From NCBI GenBank assembly GCA_963712465.1, contig CAVQHY010000008.1, positions 372,001 through 436,000 of the forward strand: DNA of 64,000 nt, written 5' to 3'. Source of the DNA: CAVQHY01 sp963712465 (GTDB lineage Bacteria; Actinomycetota; Thermoleophilia; Gaiellales; Gaiellaceae). Shown piece after piece: positions 18,933 through 27,527 of the stretch. Position 1 is the first letter of the stretch; each line of letters begins with the position of its first letter. Position numbers and translations under genes: made by a program. The notes beneath the pieces are model-generated. The model saw nothing but the letters and a program-made list of their open reading frames with translations, made no database searches and was not told the origin of the DNA.

Positions 18933-19005
18933 GAGCGCCCCTCCGCGCGCGGTAGCTGCAAACGGGACGGGCAGAGAATGCGGCCAGCGGCAGAGGAGGG
19001 TAAAG

Positions 19006-19384
19006 GTGAAATGCGGCACCCTGATACTCGCAATTGCGGCGATCATTGCTTGTGCCTTGGTGGGCACGGGCAGCGTCGCTGCGGCACCATCATCGACCTC
19101 GACGGCGTCCGGGCGTTGTACGGCCACTGGAGCCAAGTGGAAGGTCGGCGCGCGTACCGGCACTAAGTACCTGCTTGTAACCCCGTGGTGGTGTCACCTG
19201 CGCTTTTGCCAGGCCCTGGGTTGCGCGTCTCTCGCGTCAGCTTTGGGGTCAGCACCGCGTAACAGTCCCAGGGCTGCTGAAGGGTGGGCCAACCGGGTGG
19301 ACATGCGCGGCCGATAAGGCACGTGTCGGCACTTGCTACTTCTCCGAGGGAGGCTCTTTTAGGTGGCTGCCCAAGCCAGGATGA
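19006..19384 (+). CDS. Small secreted Cys/Trp-containing protein, frameshifted
   Basis: Starts at GTG 19006 after GAGGAGGG, with a signal peptide (LILAIAAIIACALVGTGSVAAA). The mature start CTATGAKWKVGARTGTKYLLV is followed in this frame by nonsense, but one base out, from 19190, the sequence reads GVTCAFARPWVARLSRQ, then GGPTGWTCAADK and GTCYFSEGGSFRWLPKPG to a TGA at 19382-19384. The two pieces together form a coherent small exported protein with two probable disulfides; I recall similar proteins in related genomes but cannot name a family. The indel lies in GTGGTGGTGTC near 19185, a slippage-prone repeat. Function unknown. Confidence 0.6.
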
Positions 19385-19554
19385 GCGGGCGGCGCGCTGA
19401 CCGCGACTCGCGCTCGGAGTCCTGGCGGCGAGCCTGCTAAACCACCGCCGCGTCTCCCAAGTCGTTCGACGGGGAATGCGACGGCACCCGCTTCCGCTCG
19501 CGGGTCACGGTAGAGAGGATGGCCGGGGGCGTGAGGACATACGTTCGTGACCTC

Positions 19555-19660
19555 GCAGGGCCACGCCGGGTCGGAATCCCGATCCCACACGACGACCATC
19601 GCCTCCGCGTTCTCCCGGTGGACGAACAGCTCGATGACGTCGCCCGTTTTCCGGGACGCG
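19555..19660 (-). pseudogene. Decayed copy A of a small-protein family (GDVIELFV...AEAMV type)
   Basis: The minus strand reads GDVIELFVHRENAEAMVVV then WDRDSDPAW, clearly related to the gene at 21063-21256 (GDVIDLFVRRADAEAMVAN, WDRDEPEDAG). No start codon or family-like N-terminus precedes it, and the C-terminal LEVVEVE segment is absent. The adjoining bases 19538-19572 resemble the start of the gene at 21605, suggesting a recombination scar. Confidence 0.5.
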
Positions 19661-19675
19661 GGGGTGTAGGTTGCG

Positions 19676-20473
19676 GTGGTGGAGGTGGTGCGGGCGAACG
19701 GGCTCGAGATCGTTTACGAGCGTGCCGGCGTGGGTCCGCTTTTGGTGTTCGTCCATGGTGTAGCTGAGGACGGTCGCGTGTGGCAGCCGCAGCTGGCTGC
19801 CTTGGCGGACGAGTTCACGGTGGTCGCCTGGGACGAGCCCGGGGCGGGCCGTTCCTCGGACGTGCCCGTGGACTTCGGGCTCCCCGACTACGCGAACTGC
19901 CTTGCGGCGCTGATCGAAGACGTCGCGCTCGGCCCGGCGCACCTCGCCGGCCTCTCCTGGGGTGGCACCGTCGTACAAGAGCTCTACCGCCACCATCCCG
20001 AGCTGGTCGCGACTCTGATCCTGATCGACACCTACGCCGGCTGGAAAGGGTCGCTGCCCGAGCAGGAAGTGCGTGCCCGGGTCGAGGGCGTGCGTCAGAT
20101 GCTGACGGCGCCCGCGGACGAGTTCGATCCCGCCCTTCCGGGCTTGTTCGCCGGCGACCCACCCGCCGAGTTCGTCCCGCTACTCGAGGATATGGCCGCC
20201 CACGTCCGCCCCGAGACTCTCCGCGTCCAGCTGCTCGTGATGGCCGAAGCAGACCAGCGCGACCTGCTGCCTCACATCGCCGTGTCGACGCTGCTGATCT
20301 GGGGCGAGCAGGACGCACGTTCGCCGCTCAGCGTCGCACGCCAGTTCGAGCAGGCGATCCCCGACACCAAGCTCGTCGTGATCCCCGGCGCCGGCCACGT
20401 CAGCAATCTCGAGCAACCCGAGCAGTTCAACGAGGCCGTACGCGAGTTCTGCCGCGCCCACTCGCCTCCCTAG
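19676..20473 (+). CDS. Alpha/beta-fold hydrolase
   Basis: 265-aa hydrolase. Oxyanion region VFVHGVAEDGRVW, nucleophile elbow GLSWGG (Ser about 99), acid Asp in WGEQDARSP (about 218) and catalytic His in GAGHVSNLEQPEQFN (about 246) give a complete triad. The cap domain lies between about 125 and 195. Substrate class (ester, epoxide, C-C bond, haloalkane) cannot be told apart by sequence. GTG start at 19676. The gene lies within an area littered with remnants of a small-protein family but itself looks intact. Confidence 0.88.
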   Translation: MVEVVRANGLEIVYERAGVGPLLVFVHGVAEDGRVWQPQLAALADEFTVVAWDEPGAGRSSDVPVDFGLPDYANCLAALIEDVALGPAHLAGLSWGGTVVQELYRHHPELVATLILIDTYAGWKGSLPEQEVRARVEGVRQMLTAPADEFDPALPGLFAGDPPAEFVPLLEDMAAHVRPETLRVQLLVMAEADQRDLLPHIAVSTLLIWGEQDARSPLSVARQFEQAIPDTKLVVIPGAGHVSNLEQPEQFNEAVREFCRAHSPP

Positions 20474-20503
20474 AACCGACCGGGCGGACACTTTGTTGCT
20501 GAC

Positions 20504-20718
20504 CTAGCCTGACCCGCAACCCCACAAGTACCGACGCTCGAGCTCGATCTCGACGACTTCGAGCGCCCCTCCATCCCAAGGCTCGTCGCGATCCCACGCC
20601 TAGACCATCGCCTCGGCGTCCTCCCGGCGGACGAGCAGCTCGATCACGTCGCCGACGAGGAAGGGCTGGCCGTCGTCTCGGGTGTCGCGGACGGTGTAGA
20701 GGAAGCGGCCCCGCCGGA
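20504..20718 (-). pseudogene. Copy B of the small-protein family, with an in-frame stop
   Basis: The minus strand reads LYTVRDTRDDGQPFLVGDV, IELLVRREDAEAMV, a TAG stop, then AWDRDEPWDGGALEVVEIELE. It matches the gene at 21063-21256 over nearly its full length, but the stop codon sits where the family has a residue between AMV and W. There is no good start codon upstream. Confidence 0.6.
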
Positions 20719-20723
20719 GGGGT

Positions 20724-21062
20724 CGGGGAGATGCCGGCGCACCCCCGGTCGGGCCACAGGGGGCCGCTCCGCGCGTGATTCGCAGATCGGGCGGCTTCGG
20801 TTCACCATGGCACGAACTAGCCGAATGGCTAGGTCACACGGCGGGTTTCGAGGCGTAGGGTTGGCGCGCGGCGGCGACCCTGCGCACAGCGCCTCCGCTG
20901 AGAGTGGTACGTGCCAGCGCGGGGCCAGGGACGCCGGCTCGGATACGCGGCCATACCGAGCCTTCCAAACGGGAGCGCCCCGACCCCGCGTTGCCGATTC
21001 TCGTCCGATTCGTTACGGACAGCAAACTGGCTGCACTCGACGGCCGACCCGAACGCGACGGG
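20724..21062. other. Gene-free stretch between two small-family copies
   Basis: About 340 bp with no convincing ORF, RNA or repeat on either strand. Confidence 0.4.
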
Positions 21063-21256
21063 CTACGCCTGGTTCACCGAGTAGCCGACCTCGACCTCGA
21101 CCACCTCGAGCACCCAGCGTCCTCGGGCTCGTCCCGATCCCAGTTGGCGACCATCGCCTCGGCATCCGCCCGGCGCACGAACAGGTCGATCACGTCGCCG
21201 ACGAAGTAGGGCTCACCGTCGTCTCGGGTGTCGCGGACGCCGTAGAGAAGGGTCAC
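21063..21256 (-). CDS. Small protein (copy C, best preserved), single frame change near the end
   Basis: Starts at GTG 21256 with MTLLYGVRDTRDDGEPYFVG, then DVIDLFVRRADAEAMVANWDRDEPEDAG. One base later the frame must shift to read LEVVEVEVGYSVNQA and stop at 21063; copies B and D show the same LEVVE ending, so the shift is real relative to the family. The GTG overlaps the TGA of the upstream lipoprotein gene (GTGA), so the two are translationally coupled. About 65 aa, soluble, acidic; function unknown. Confidence 0.6.
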
Positions 21257-21561
21257 CCGCTAGGCGTAGGGTGGGCGGCGGGCGACACGCCTATGGCACC
21301 GCTGTTCTTGTCGACCTTGGCGATGAGGCGGCCGCTTCCCGGTGTGCCGCGCTTCGGGGCGGAGTCGGAGTCGGCAAACCAGATGCAGCGGTAACTCCAG
21401 TTGTTACGTGTTTCCCCGGAGACGTCGCAAATGACGACGTGTCTGTTGGAGCTCAGCTCGTTGCCCACCTCTTCTGGGCTTGGGCCTTCGTTCCTCAGCC
21501 CGCCGCAACCCCCAACGACGAAAGCGGTGACCAGCGCCATAGGGACGACCCGGCGCAACAT
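21253..21561 (-). CDS. Small lipoprotein
   Basis: 102-aa protein with signal peptide MLRRVVPMALVTAFVVGGC and a lipobox (VGGC, Cys19), so it is probably membrane-anchored outside the cell. The mature part holds a two-Cys segment (VVICDVSGETRN to YRCIWFAD) and a Gly/Ser/Pro-rich tail. Start chosen at ATG 21561 because it opens the signal peptide and follows GAGGTGAG. Coupled to the downstream small-protein gene by a 4-bp overlap. I do not recognise the family. Confidence 0.68.
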   Translation of the reverse strand: MLRRVVPMALVTAFVVGGCGGLRNEGPSPEEVGNELSSNRHVVICDVSGETRNNWSYRCIWFADSDSAPKRGTPGSGRLIAKVDKNSGAIGVSPAAHPTPSG

Positions 21562-21604
21562 CTCACCTCGAAGGTAGCTACGAGTTGTTAGCGCGGCGCG
21601 ACTC

Positions 21605-21974
21605 ATGGAAACATACGTTCGTGACGCCGCAGGCCACGCCTGGGCGCGCTTCCCCCACGTCCTCGACTCGGGCAGCGCCACGGTCGCGCTCGCCGCCGCC
21701 GCCGAGCTACCGAACGTCGGGCTCGCGGAGGCGCTCGAGCTCGTCCTCCTACTCGCCCGGGACGATCACCCGCGGTTCGAGCGGGCCGCGATCCGATGGC
21801 ACGCGCGCTACTGCCGGGAAGTGGCCGCCGTCGGCTTCGGCGAGGCGCAGGCCGTGCTAGCGGCCAGTCGCTTCGGGCTAAATATCTCGTCGGGTGCGAC
21901 GCAGGACGCAGTCTGGTCCGTAAAGCAGACGGCGGAGACGACATCACAACCCTGGCAACCTGATAACCGAGTGC
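21605..21974 (+). pseudogene. Hypothetical protein gene truncated by the IS3 insertion
   Basis: METYVRDAAGHAWARFPHVL opens a helical protein (about 124 residues up to the junction) rich in Ala/Glu/Arg (LAEALELVLLLARDDHPRFERAAIRWHARYC). The frame then runs into the left inverted repeat of the IS element at 21975. Whether any native C-terminus was lost is unknown; the codons after about residue 95 look non-native. Confidence 0.45.
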
Positions 21975-22046
21975 TGTGCCCCCGGTTTCGTGGGGTTCGT
22001 TTTTCTAGACTCGGGACGGCCTCGATGATGAGCGGGGAGGTCGTTC

Positions 22047-22352
22047 ATGGCACGGAGGGGGTATCCGTCGGAGTTCCGGCGGCGGGCGTTGGATCTGGTC
22101 GCGGCGGGCAAGACGGTTGCGGAGGTCGCTCGGCTGCTCGAGGTGAGCGACCAGTCGATCTATGCGTGGCGGCGGCAGGAGCTGATCGATCGCGGTGAGC
22201 TGTCGGGGTTGAATTCTGAGGAGCGGGAGGAGCTGCGGGCGGCGAGGCGGCGGATCCGGGAGCTTGAGACCGAGTTGGCGGTGCATCGCCGGGCGGCGGA
22301 GTTGTTGAAGGAGTCGGTGCGCCCAAAAGGCGGTTCGAGGCGATCGCCGTGA
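22047..22352 (+). CDS. IS3-family transposase OrfA (helix-turn-helix)
   Basis: 101-aa DNA-binding subunit. The transposase_8-type helix-turn-helix is YPSEFRRRALDLVAAGKTV plus AEVARLLEVSDQSIYAWRR, followed by a leucine-zipper-like helix (REELRAARRRIRELETELAVHRRAAELL). Its stop overlaps the OrfB GTG by 4 bp. A C CCA AAA heptamer near the end allows -1 frameshifting into OrfB. Confidence 0.93.
   Translation: MARRGYPSEFRRRALDLVAAGKTVAEVARLLEVSDQSIYAWRRQELIDRGELSGLNSEEREELRAARRRIRELETELAVHRRAAELLKESVRPKGGSRRSP
22322..22328 (+). promoter_or_regulatory. Programmed -1 frameshift slippery heptamer CCCAAAA
   Basis: In the OrfA frame this reads C CCA AAA, the X XXY YYZ form. After slipping back one base the frame continues as RRFEAIAVIAGEGLPVEVA straight into OrfB, with the sequence expected for an OrfAB fusion transposase. 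Confidence 0.65.
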
Positions 22353-23203
22353 TCGCCGGCGAGGGGTTGCCGGTGGAGGTCGCCTGTCGGGTGCTGGGCG
22401 TGTCGTGCGCGGGCTTCTACGCTTGGCGGTTCCGGCCGCCATCGGCCCGTGCTGTGCGGCATGCGTGGCTGACCGACCTGATCCGTGAGGTGCACGCGAC
22501 CTCCTACGGGGCCTACGGCGCGGTGCGTGTGCACGCCGAGCTCGTCCTCGGCCGCGGGATCGTGGTTGGTCACAACGCCGTCGCGATGCTGATCAGCCGC
22601 GCCGGCATCGCGGGCCGCACGGGGGCGCCCAAACGGCGCGGCATGCCGGGTGTCGCGACCGCCGAGGACCTCGTCGACCGCGTGTTCGTCCGCGAGGGCC
22701 CCAACCAGCTATGGGTCACCGACATCACCGAGCACCCGACCCGGGAGGGCAAGGTGTACTGCGCGGTCGTGCTCGACGCCTTCAGCCGCCGCGTGGTCGG
22801 CTGGTCGATCAGCCACAATCCGACCGCGGCCCTCACCTCCAACGCGCTCGGGATGGCGGTCGAGCAGCGCGATGCCGCCCGCGGCGAGACCGTGATCCAC
22901 TCCGACCACGGCACGCAGTTCACGTCCTGGGCGTTCACCGAACGCGCCCGCACGTCGGGGCTCGTGCCCTCGATGGGCTCCGTCGGTGACTGCTACGACA
23001 ACGCGCTGATCGAGGCGTTCTGGTCACGGATGCAGGTCGAACTGCTCGACAGCCGCCGCTGGAAGACCCGCGTCGAGCTCGCCAACGCGATCTTCGAGTA
23101 CATCGAGATCTTCCACAACCGACGCCGACGCCACTCCGCGCTCGGCATGCGCACACCGATCGAATATGAATTGATCAACACCACCACACCAGCGGCCGCC
23201 TGA
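22349..23203 (+). CDS. IS3-family transposase OrfB (DDE catalytic subunit)
   Basis: 284-aa integrase-core protein. HTH_21 region about residues 40-100 (REVHATSYGAYGAVRVHAEL); rve domain with the DDE triad in WVTDITEHP (D), HSDHGTQFTS (D) and ALIEAFWSRMQVELL (E). No internal stops. GTG 22349 overlaps the OrfA stop, but natural expression is probably as an OrfAB fusion by frameshifting. Confidence 0.94.
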   Translation: MIAGEGLPVEVACRVLGVSCAGFYAWRFRPPSARAVRHAWLTDLIREVHATSYGAYGAVRVHAELVLGRGIVVGHNAVAMLISRAGIAGRTGAPKRRGMPGVATAEDLVDRVFVREGPNQLWVTDITEHPTREGKVYCAVVLDAFSRRVVGWSISHNPTAALTSNALGMAVEQRDAARGETVIHSDHGTQFTSWAFTERARTSGLVPSMGSVGDCYDNALIEAFWSRMQVELLDSRRWKTRVELANAIFEYIEIFHNRRRRHSALGMRTPIEYELINTTTPAAA

Positions 23204-23262
23204 GCCAAGAAACGCGGCCCCACCAAACCCGGGGTAGTGCGGAGCCTCTCGGAAACCCAGGG

Positions 23263-24363
23263 TCATTCACCTCGCCCCTGCGCCGGGCTCTTGAGCTTCC
23301 AGGTCGCCGCCGCGAGGAGGCCGAGCAGAAGCGTCGGCACGACCTGCAGAAAGCGGTAGATGAGCACGCCCGCGACGACCTCCGCGTTCTGACCGCCGAA
23401 GCCGACGAGCAGGCTCGTCAGGCCGACCTCGATGATCCCGACGCCTCCCGGGGTGATCGGGATGGAGCCGATTACGCGCATGATCGCCCAGGCCGCAAAC
23501 GCCTCGACGATCGTCACCTCGTCGCGTGCGATCCCGACCGCCCGTAGCGAAACCATCAGGAGCACGAAGACGGTCAGGTTGCCGGCGAGCGTCGCCCCGG
23601 TCAGATAGTGCCATCGGCGCCGGAGAAGCCCGATCGCCTCGGCTCGGAAGTGCGCGAAGCGCTCACCCCCCCAGGCCACAGGCCGACGCCGCACGAGCCG
23701 CTTGAACCAGGACGCAATCCTGGCCGCCAGGTCACCGACGCGATGCGCGAGCCGAACGCTCGAGAACCCGAGCGCGAGCCCGATGACGATGGCGGCGAAC
23801 GCCGCCAAGCTGATCAGCGCGATCAGCTCGAGCCGCCGGCTCGAGCCGCCCTCGCCCACGAGCAGGACGAGCGCGATCGCCGGGAAGCCGAAGACGGCGA
23901 GTTGGTTCCAGAGACCGGTCAGGGCGACGGCAAGCCCGACCGCCCTCCCTTCGAATCCCCACACCTTGAGCATCGCGAACGACGTCGCCATCCCGACCGC
24001 CGACCCTCCCGGCGCGACGAGCGAGAGCGCGGCCGACGTCTGCGTCATCCGCAGCGCGGGGACGAAGCGGAGGCCCGGGAGCGCCGCCATCCACGGCGGA
24101 GCAAACGTCGCGATGTTGAGAGCGGTCGCGGCGACGAGCGCGGCGATCCACTCCCACGAGAGACCCTTGACGACCTCCCAGACGTCCCGGTAGCTCGCGA
24201 TCTTCGGCAGGACGAGAGCGAAGACGACTCCGATGACGACCGCGGAGACCGCAATTCCCACGATCCTCGCGCGGCCTTTGCGCCGCTTCTTCTCGGCTCT
24301 GGCGAGCTCCCGGCGGATGAGCTCGTTCTCGGGCCCCTCGGCCGCAGGAAATTCGCCGGCCAT
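23263..24363 (-). CDS. Lysylphosphatidylglycerol-synthase-type transmembrane (flippase-like) protein
   Basis: 366-aa membrane protein of the UPF0104/MprF-like flippase family. A charged N-terminus (about 1-35) is followed by about eight TM helices, with the family hallmark SLVAPGGSAVGMATSFAMLK (about 115-135) and RVIGSIPITPGGVGIIEVGLTSLL (about 295-320). Related proteins flip lipids or glycolipids, or accompany glycosyltransferases. The IS3 element lies 26 bp beyond its stop codon, so its native terminator may be displaced. Confidence 0.87.
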   Translation of the reverse strand: MAGEFPAAEGPENELIRRELARAEKKRRKGRARIVGIAVSAVVIGVVFALVLPKIASYRDVWEVVKGLSWEWIAALVAATALNIATFAPPWMAALPGLRFVPALRMTQTSAALSLVAPGGSAVGMATSFAMLKVWGFEGRAVGLAVALTGLWNQLAVFGFPAIALVLLVGEGGSSRRLELIALISLAAFAAIVIGLALGFSSVRLAHRVGDLAARIASWFKRLVRRRPVAWGGERFAHFRAEAIGLLRRRWHYLTGATLAGNLTVFVLLMVSLRAVGIARDEVTIVEAFAAWAIMRVIGSIPITPGGVGIIEVGLTSLLVGFGGQNAEVVAGVLIYRFLQVVPTLLLGLLAAATWKLKSPAQGRGE

Positions 24364-24690
24364 AGCAGCGCAGACTACGTGGCGCTTGACGACAGGCCGA
24401 AAGCTCGCGCGCGTGGAGACCCGCTCGCGGTTCAGCTGGCCTTGACCGAGTGGCGCTCCACGCCGACCTCGTCATGCTCGGCCGACTCGGGAGAAGCGCT
24501 CGGCCGAGCGCGGGACGCGAGTCTCGTCACCTGAGAAGTTGGCGGCCCGTGTACCAGCGACGGCCGCCACGTCCGAGCGCAAGCGAGCGTTCAGCACGCC
24601 ATCGATCTGATGGGGCGCCACGCCGCGACGGCTCCGGTCTACGACCGAGCCAAGGCTGCCCAGCCAGACGTAATGGCCCCACACGGAAAG
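24364..24690. other. Intergenic region without recognisable gene
   Basis: About 330 bp between the start of the flippase-like gene and the terminator hairpin of the deacetylase gene. No ORF with coding features; it must hold the promoter of the flippase-like gene, but I could not pick a clear -35/-10 pair. Confidence 0.35.
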
Positions 24691-24691
24691 A

Positions 24692-24737
24692 CTCCCCCAC
24701 GCGTCACGCGCGTGCGTGCGCGTGACGCGTGGGGGAG
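24692..24737 (-). terminator. Perfect 20-bp stem hairpin, likely terminator of the deacetylase gene; dispersed-repeat member
   Basis: CTCCCCCACGCGTCACGCGC (24692-24711) pairs perfectly with 24718-24737 around a 6-base loop. Read on the minus strand the stem is followed by TCTTTCC, 31 bases after the deacetylase stop. The left arm with its flank GGAAAGACT recurs at 35962, so the hairpin also belongs to a repeat family. Confidence 0.7.
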
Positions 24738-24767
24738 AGTTGGAACCGTGGGACTCCCCGCCCGCGG

Positions 24768-25727
24768 CTAGGGAGCTCCGGACAGCAGCTTGGCGTGGAG
24801 GTCGCCGCCGCTGAGGGCGCGGGTGACCTGGATGCGGCCGAGCGGTTGTCCGCTGCCCTCGTGCGCTAGTGCGTTCCGGTCCTGAGTGAAGACCGTGCCG
24901 TAGCGCTGCGTCAGCCAGCCGAGCAGATCCTCGGGGATGCGTGGGTCGTTGGTGCCCTCCTGGCCGTAGTTGCCGTATGGTGGAGCGAAGGCGAGCGGAC
25001 GATAGTCGGGAATCTGGTCGGCGAGCGTGTCCTGGCCCCACTCGATGTCGGAGCGCACCCGCTTCTGCCATCGGTTGAAGTTCTCGCCCTGTTGCTCGTA
25101 GGCGTAGTAGGGGCCGTAGTCGTTCGGGCCTGGGCCGTACTGGATCTGCTGGTGGCCGTGGCCCGCGTGGAGTTGGAGTTGCCAGCGGCCGCTCGCCTGG
25201 ACGGTCTGGAGTTCCTGCCAGGTCAGGTACTCGGGGTTGCCGTCGTCGACGCGGCCGACGTCGACGAACATGACGGCGTTGAAGCCGAGCTTCTGGAGGA
25301 TGCCATCGCCACCGGTCCACGAGTCGGCTCGGGCGTCGTCGAACGTGAGCAGGAGCGGCCTCGGCGGGAGCTCGACCGGGTCTCCCCGGACGAAGCTCAG
25401 AAAGGTCGGAAGGTCGATCGTCTGGTAGCCGGCGTGCTTGATCGTTGTCATCTGCTTGGCGAAGTCGTCGAAGCCGATCCCGTAGGACGCGTCCGCCGCG
25501 TTGGAGAAGTGGCTCTCGGGCCCGATTCCGTGGTAGAGGAGTACGGGGACGGCCGAGCGGTCCGGGGGCAGAGGCGCCCACACCTGTTTCTCCTGGGCGG
25601 TGAGCACGACCTCGGGAGCGGGTTGCGGTGTCCGCGGCGCGCTCTCGTCGCTCGAGCCCCCGCATGCGGTCGGAAGCAGAAAGATGCCGCAGGTAAAGGC
25701 AACGAGTGGGATCGCTGATACCTTCAT
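24768..25727 (-). CDS. Polysaccharide deacetylase lipoprotein (PgaB/IcaB-like)
   Basis: 319-aa lipoprotein: signal peptide ending in LPTAC (lipobox, Cys22). NodB-type carbohydrate esterase 4 domain about 60-300: VPVLLYHGIG (MT1-like), LLTFDDARADSW (catalytic base and metal Asp), QLHAGHGHQQ (metal His pair), RPLAFAPPYGNYG (active-site Pro/Tyr strand). Expected to remove N-acetyl groups from an extracellular amino-sugar polymer. It is divergent from the LanC-like gene, with the GT2 synthase and a small membrane protein downstream, matching a PNAG-type biosynthesis cluster. Confidence 0.85.
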   Translation of the reverse strand: MKVSAIPLVAFTCGIFLLPTACGGSSDESAPRTPQPAPEVVLTAQEKQVWAPLPPDRSAVPVLLYHGIGPESHFSNAADASYGIGFDDFAKQMTTIKHAGYQTIDLPTFLSFVRGDPVELPPRPLLLTFDDARADSWTGGDGILQKLGFNAVMFVDVGRVDDGNPEYLTWQELQTVQASGRWQLQLHAGHGHQQIQYGPGPNDYGPYYAYEQQGENFNRWQKRVRSDIEWGQDTLADQIPDYRPLAFAPPYGNYGQEGTNDPRIPEDLLGWLTQRYGTVFTQDRNALAHEGSGQPLGRIQVTRALSGGDLHAKLLSGAP

Positions 25728-25792
25728 TCGAGGGCTACTGTAATCGTGGATCCGTGCTCGTCCCGAGGCGGCGGGTCGGCCGTCTCCGGGAC

Positions 25793-27229
25793 ATGCGCAT
25801 CGTCATCCTCAGGAGCTTCTGCGCCGTTGTCGCGGCTGCTGCGGCGTCGACCTCCGCGACCGCGCCGGTGAAGCGGCCACGGGCGGCGGCTGATCGGCCG
25901 GCGGTCGAGGTCGTGCGCATGGCCGCGGACTCCCTCGTGGCACGGCGCCGGGCCATGCCGGGCGGCGGTGCGGCGTGGCGATCGTCAATTCAGGTGCCGC
26001 ACTTTCACACCGACCGGGACGTGGGCGCGGCGTCGGTCGGCGAAGGCCTCATCGCCGCTTACGAGGTCACGCGCGACGGCCGCTACCTTCGTGCCGCACG
26101 GGCGGCGGGCGACTTCTTGCTCGGCGTTGCCGAGCCGGCCGCGGGTGGGCTGCGCTGGCCCGACTGGGCGGACCCGGACGGACGTCGCTCCGACACACAC
26201 TTCACGAGCTTCGACGACGGCGCGGCCGGGATCAGCGACTACCTCTGGAGGCTGTACACGGTCACGCGCGAGTCGCGCTTCCGCGCCGGTGCGCTCGCCG
26301 GTGTGCACTGGCTGGTCGCACAGGCGGAGGGCCGTTCGTGCCCCGAGACCGCGTGCTCGTGGCGTTGGACTGACGACCCCGACTGGCGCGTGGCGTACTA
26401 CGGGGTCGGCATGGGCCAGGCGGGGATCGTGCTCGTCCTCGACGCGTTCGCCGACCGCACTGGCGACCCGACCCTCCGCGCGTACGCACGCGCGGGCGCC
26501 GCGCGGCTGCGGGAGCTGACCGCAAACGGTGCGCGCCCGCTGCCACGCGGATCCGGCGAAGACGCCACGCACGAGACCGGTTTTCTCTCCGGTTCGGCGG
26601 GAGCGGCGTACATGTTCCTCGAGCGCTACCGGCGCGACCGCGATCCGGTCGACCTCGCGACGGCACGCAGGCTGCTCGCCTGGGTCGACGACCAGGCGGT
26701 CTTCGATTCGGGGGGAGACGTGAGCTGGCCGTTCGCCGGACACGCGGGCGCCTGGACGGCCTCGGGGTTCGAGCTCGGAGTCGCCGGGATCGCATGGGTC
26801 AACCTGCAAGCCTCCCGCACCACAGGCGACGCCGCCTACCGCGCGCGCGCGCGCCGGGCGGGAAGCTGGCTGCGGCGCGTCTCAGTTCGCGGCGGCGCCT
26901 GGGAGGAGCTGCCCGGCGATGCCGCCTCTCCGCTGCACGTTGGTCTCGACAGCGGCGCCGCCGGGATCGGCTGGGTGCTCGATGACCTGGCCCGAGCGGG
27001 CATCGACGCATCCTCGAACCACGCTGCCGCACGCTCGGCACTCGCCGGGCTCCGCGCCGAGGCGCGCCACGACCGGATCGGGGCGTTCTGGTACGAGAGC
27101 CGGACCGGCACGCGTCGACGGCTGCCCGCCGAGCCGTCCTGGCACTGGGGCGCCGCCGGAATCGCCGCCTTCGCGGCCCGGCTCGCAGGCTGGTCCGGGC
27201 TGACTCCCGGCGGGCAGCCCGAAGGCTGA
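25793..27229 (+). CDS. Secreted LanC-like (alpha/alpha) barrel protein
   Basis: 478 aa with signal peptide MRIVILRSFCAVVAAAAAST. The body shows the repeated GxxG helical-hairpin motifs of LanC/terpenoid-cyclase-like barrels: GAASVGEGLIAAY, FDDGAAGISDYLW, GVGMGQAGIVLVL, FLSGSAGAAYMFL, LGVAGIAWVNL, LDSGAAGIGWVL, WHWGAAGIAAFAA. The zinc ligands of true lanthipeptide cyclases (CHG near the end) are absent: the equivalent spot reads SWHWGAAG. There is no LanA/LanB/LanM nearby. Its place between a polysaccharide deacetylase and a GT2 synthase suggests a carbohydrate-active or structural role. ATG 25793 chosen to give the signal peptide. Confidence 0.75.
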   Translation: MRIVILRSFCAVVAAAAASTSATAPVKRPRAAADRPAVEVVRMAADSLVARRRAMPGGGAAWRSSIQVPHFHTDRDVGAASVGEGLIAAYEVTRDGRYLRAARAAGDFLLGVAEPAAGGLRWPDWADPDGRRSDTHFTSFDDGAAGISDYLWRLYTVTRESRFRAGALAGVHWLVAQAEGRSCPETACSWRWTDDPDWRVAYYGVGMGQAGIVLVLDAFADRTGDPTLRAYARAGAARLRELTANGARPLPRGSGEDATHETGFLSGSAGAAYMFLERYRRDRDPVDLATARRLLAWVDDQAVFDSGGDVSWPFAGHAGAWTASGFELGVAGIAWVNLQASRTTGDAAYRARARRAGSWLRRVSVRGGAWEELPGDAASPLHVGLDSGAAGIGWVLDDLARAGIDASSNHAAARSALAGLRAEARHDRIGAFWYESRTGTRRRLPAEPSWHWGAAGIAAFAARLAGWSGLTPGGQPEG

Positions 27230-27263
27230 TCGTCCGTAGACCTGACAAGATCGGCGGCACGCC

Positions 27264-27527
27264 ATGCGCGAGGATGCTGCCACCTCGTCGGTGCGCTTCG
27301 AGCCGCTCCACCCGGCGACGCGCGCGACGCTCGTCGCGGGCGTCGTGCTCGGTCCGCTCCTCTGGCTCGTCGCCCTCGCCGTCGCCGCGTGGTTCTTCGA
27401 GTACACCTGGGCGATCGCGGTCGGTCTGGCCGTGACCGTCGCGTCGTTCTTCCTCGCGCTGGTCGTCCTCGCGCTGTTGCAACGAGGGCGGGTGCGGCAG
27501 GAGAGGCGGTATGTGGACGGCGGCTGA
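27264..27527 (+). CDS. Small membrane protein upstream of GT2 synthase (PgaD-like position)
   Basis: 87 aa with two TM helices (about 22-43 and 47-70) and a basic C-terminus. Its 3' end overlaps the GT2 gene by 17 bp, so the two are coupled. PNAG operons carry a small two-TM partner (PgaD/IcaD) of the synthase. Position, size and topology fit, though sequence similarity cannot be claimed. Confidence 0.7.
   Translation: MREDAATSSVRFEPLHPATRATLVAGVVLGPLLWLVALAVAAWFFEYTWAIAVGLAVTVASFFLALVVLALLQRGRVRQERRYVDGG

Larger units (their letters stand above)
21975..23236 (+). mobile_element. IS3-family insertion sequence, 1262 bp, with 4-bp direct repeats GTGC
   Basis: The left end TGTGCCCCCGGTTTCGTGGGG and right end (reverse complement TACCCCGGGTTTGGTGGGG) form imperfect inverted repeats. 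Immediately outside each end is GTGC (21971-21974 and 23237-23240), a 4-bp target duplication. Inside are orfA and orfB in the usual overlapping arrangement. The open reading frames and intact duplication indicate a recent, possibly active copy. It cuts a small gene on the left and stops 26 bp from the next gene on the right. Confidence 0.9.
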
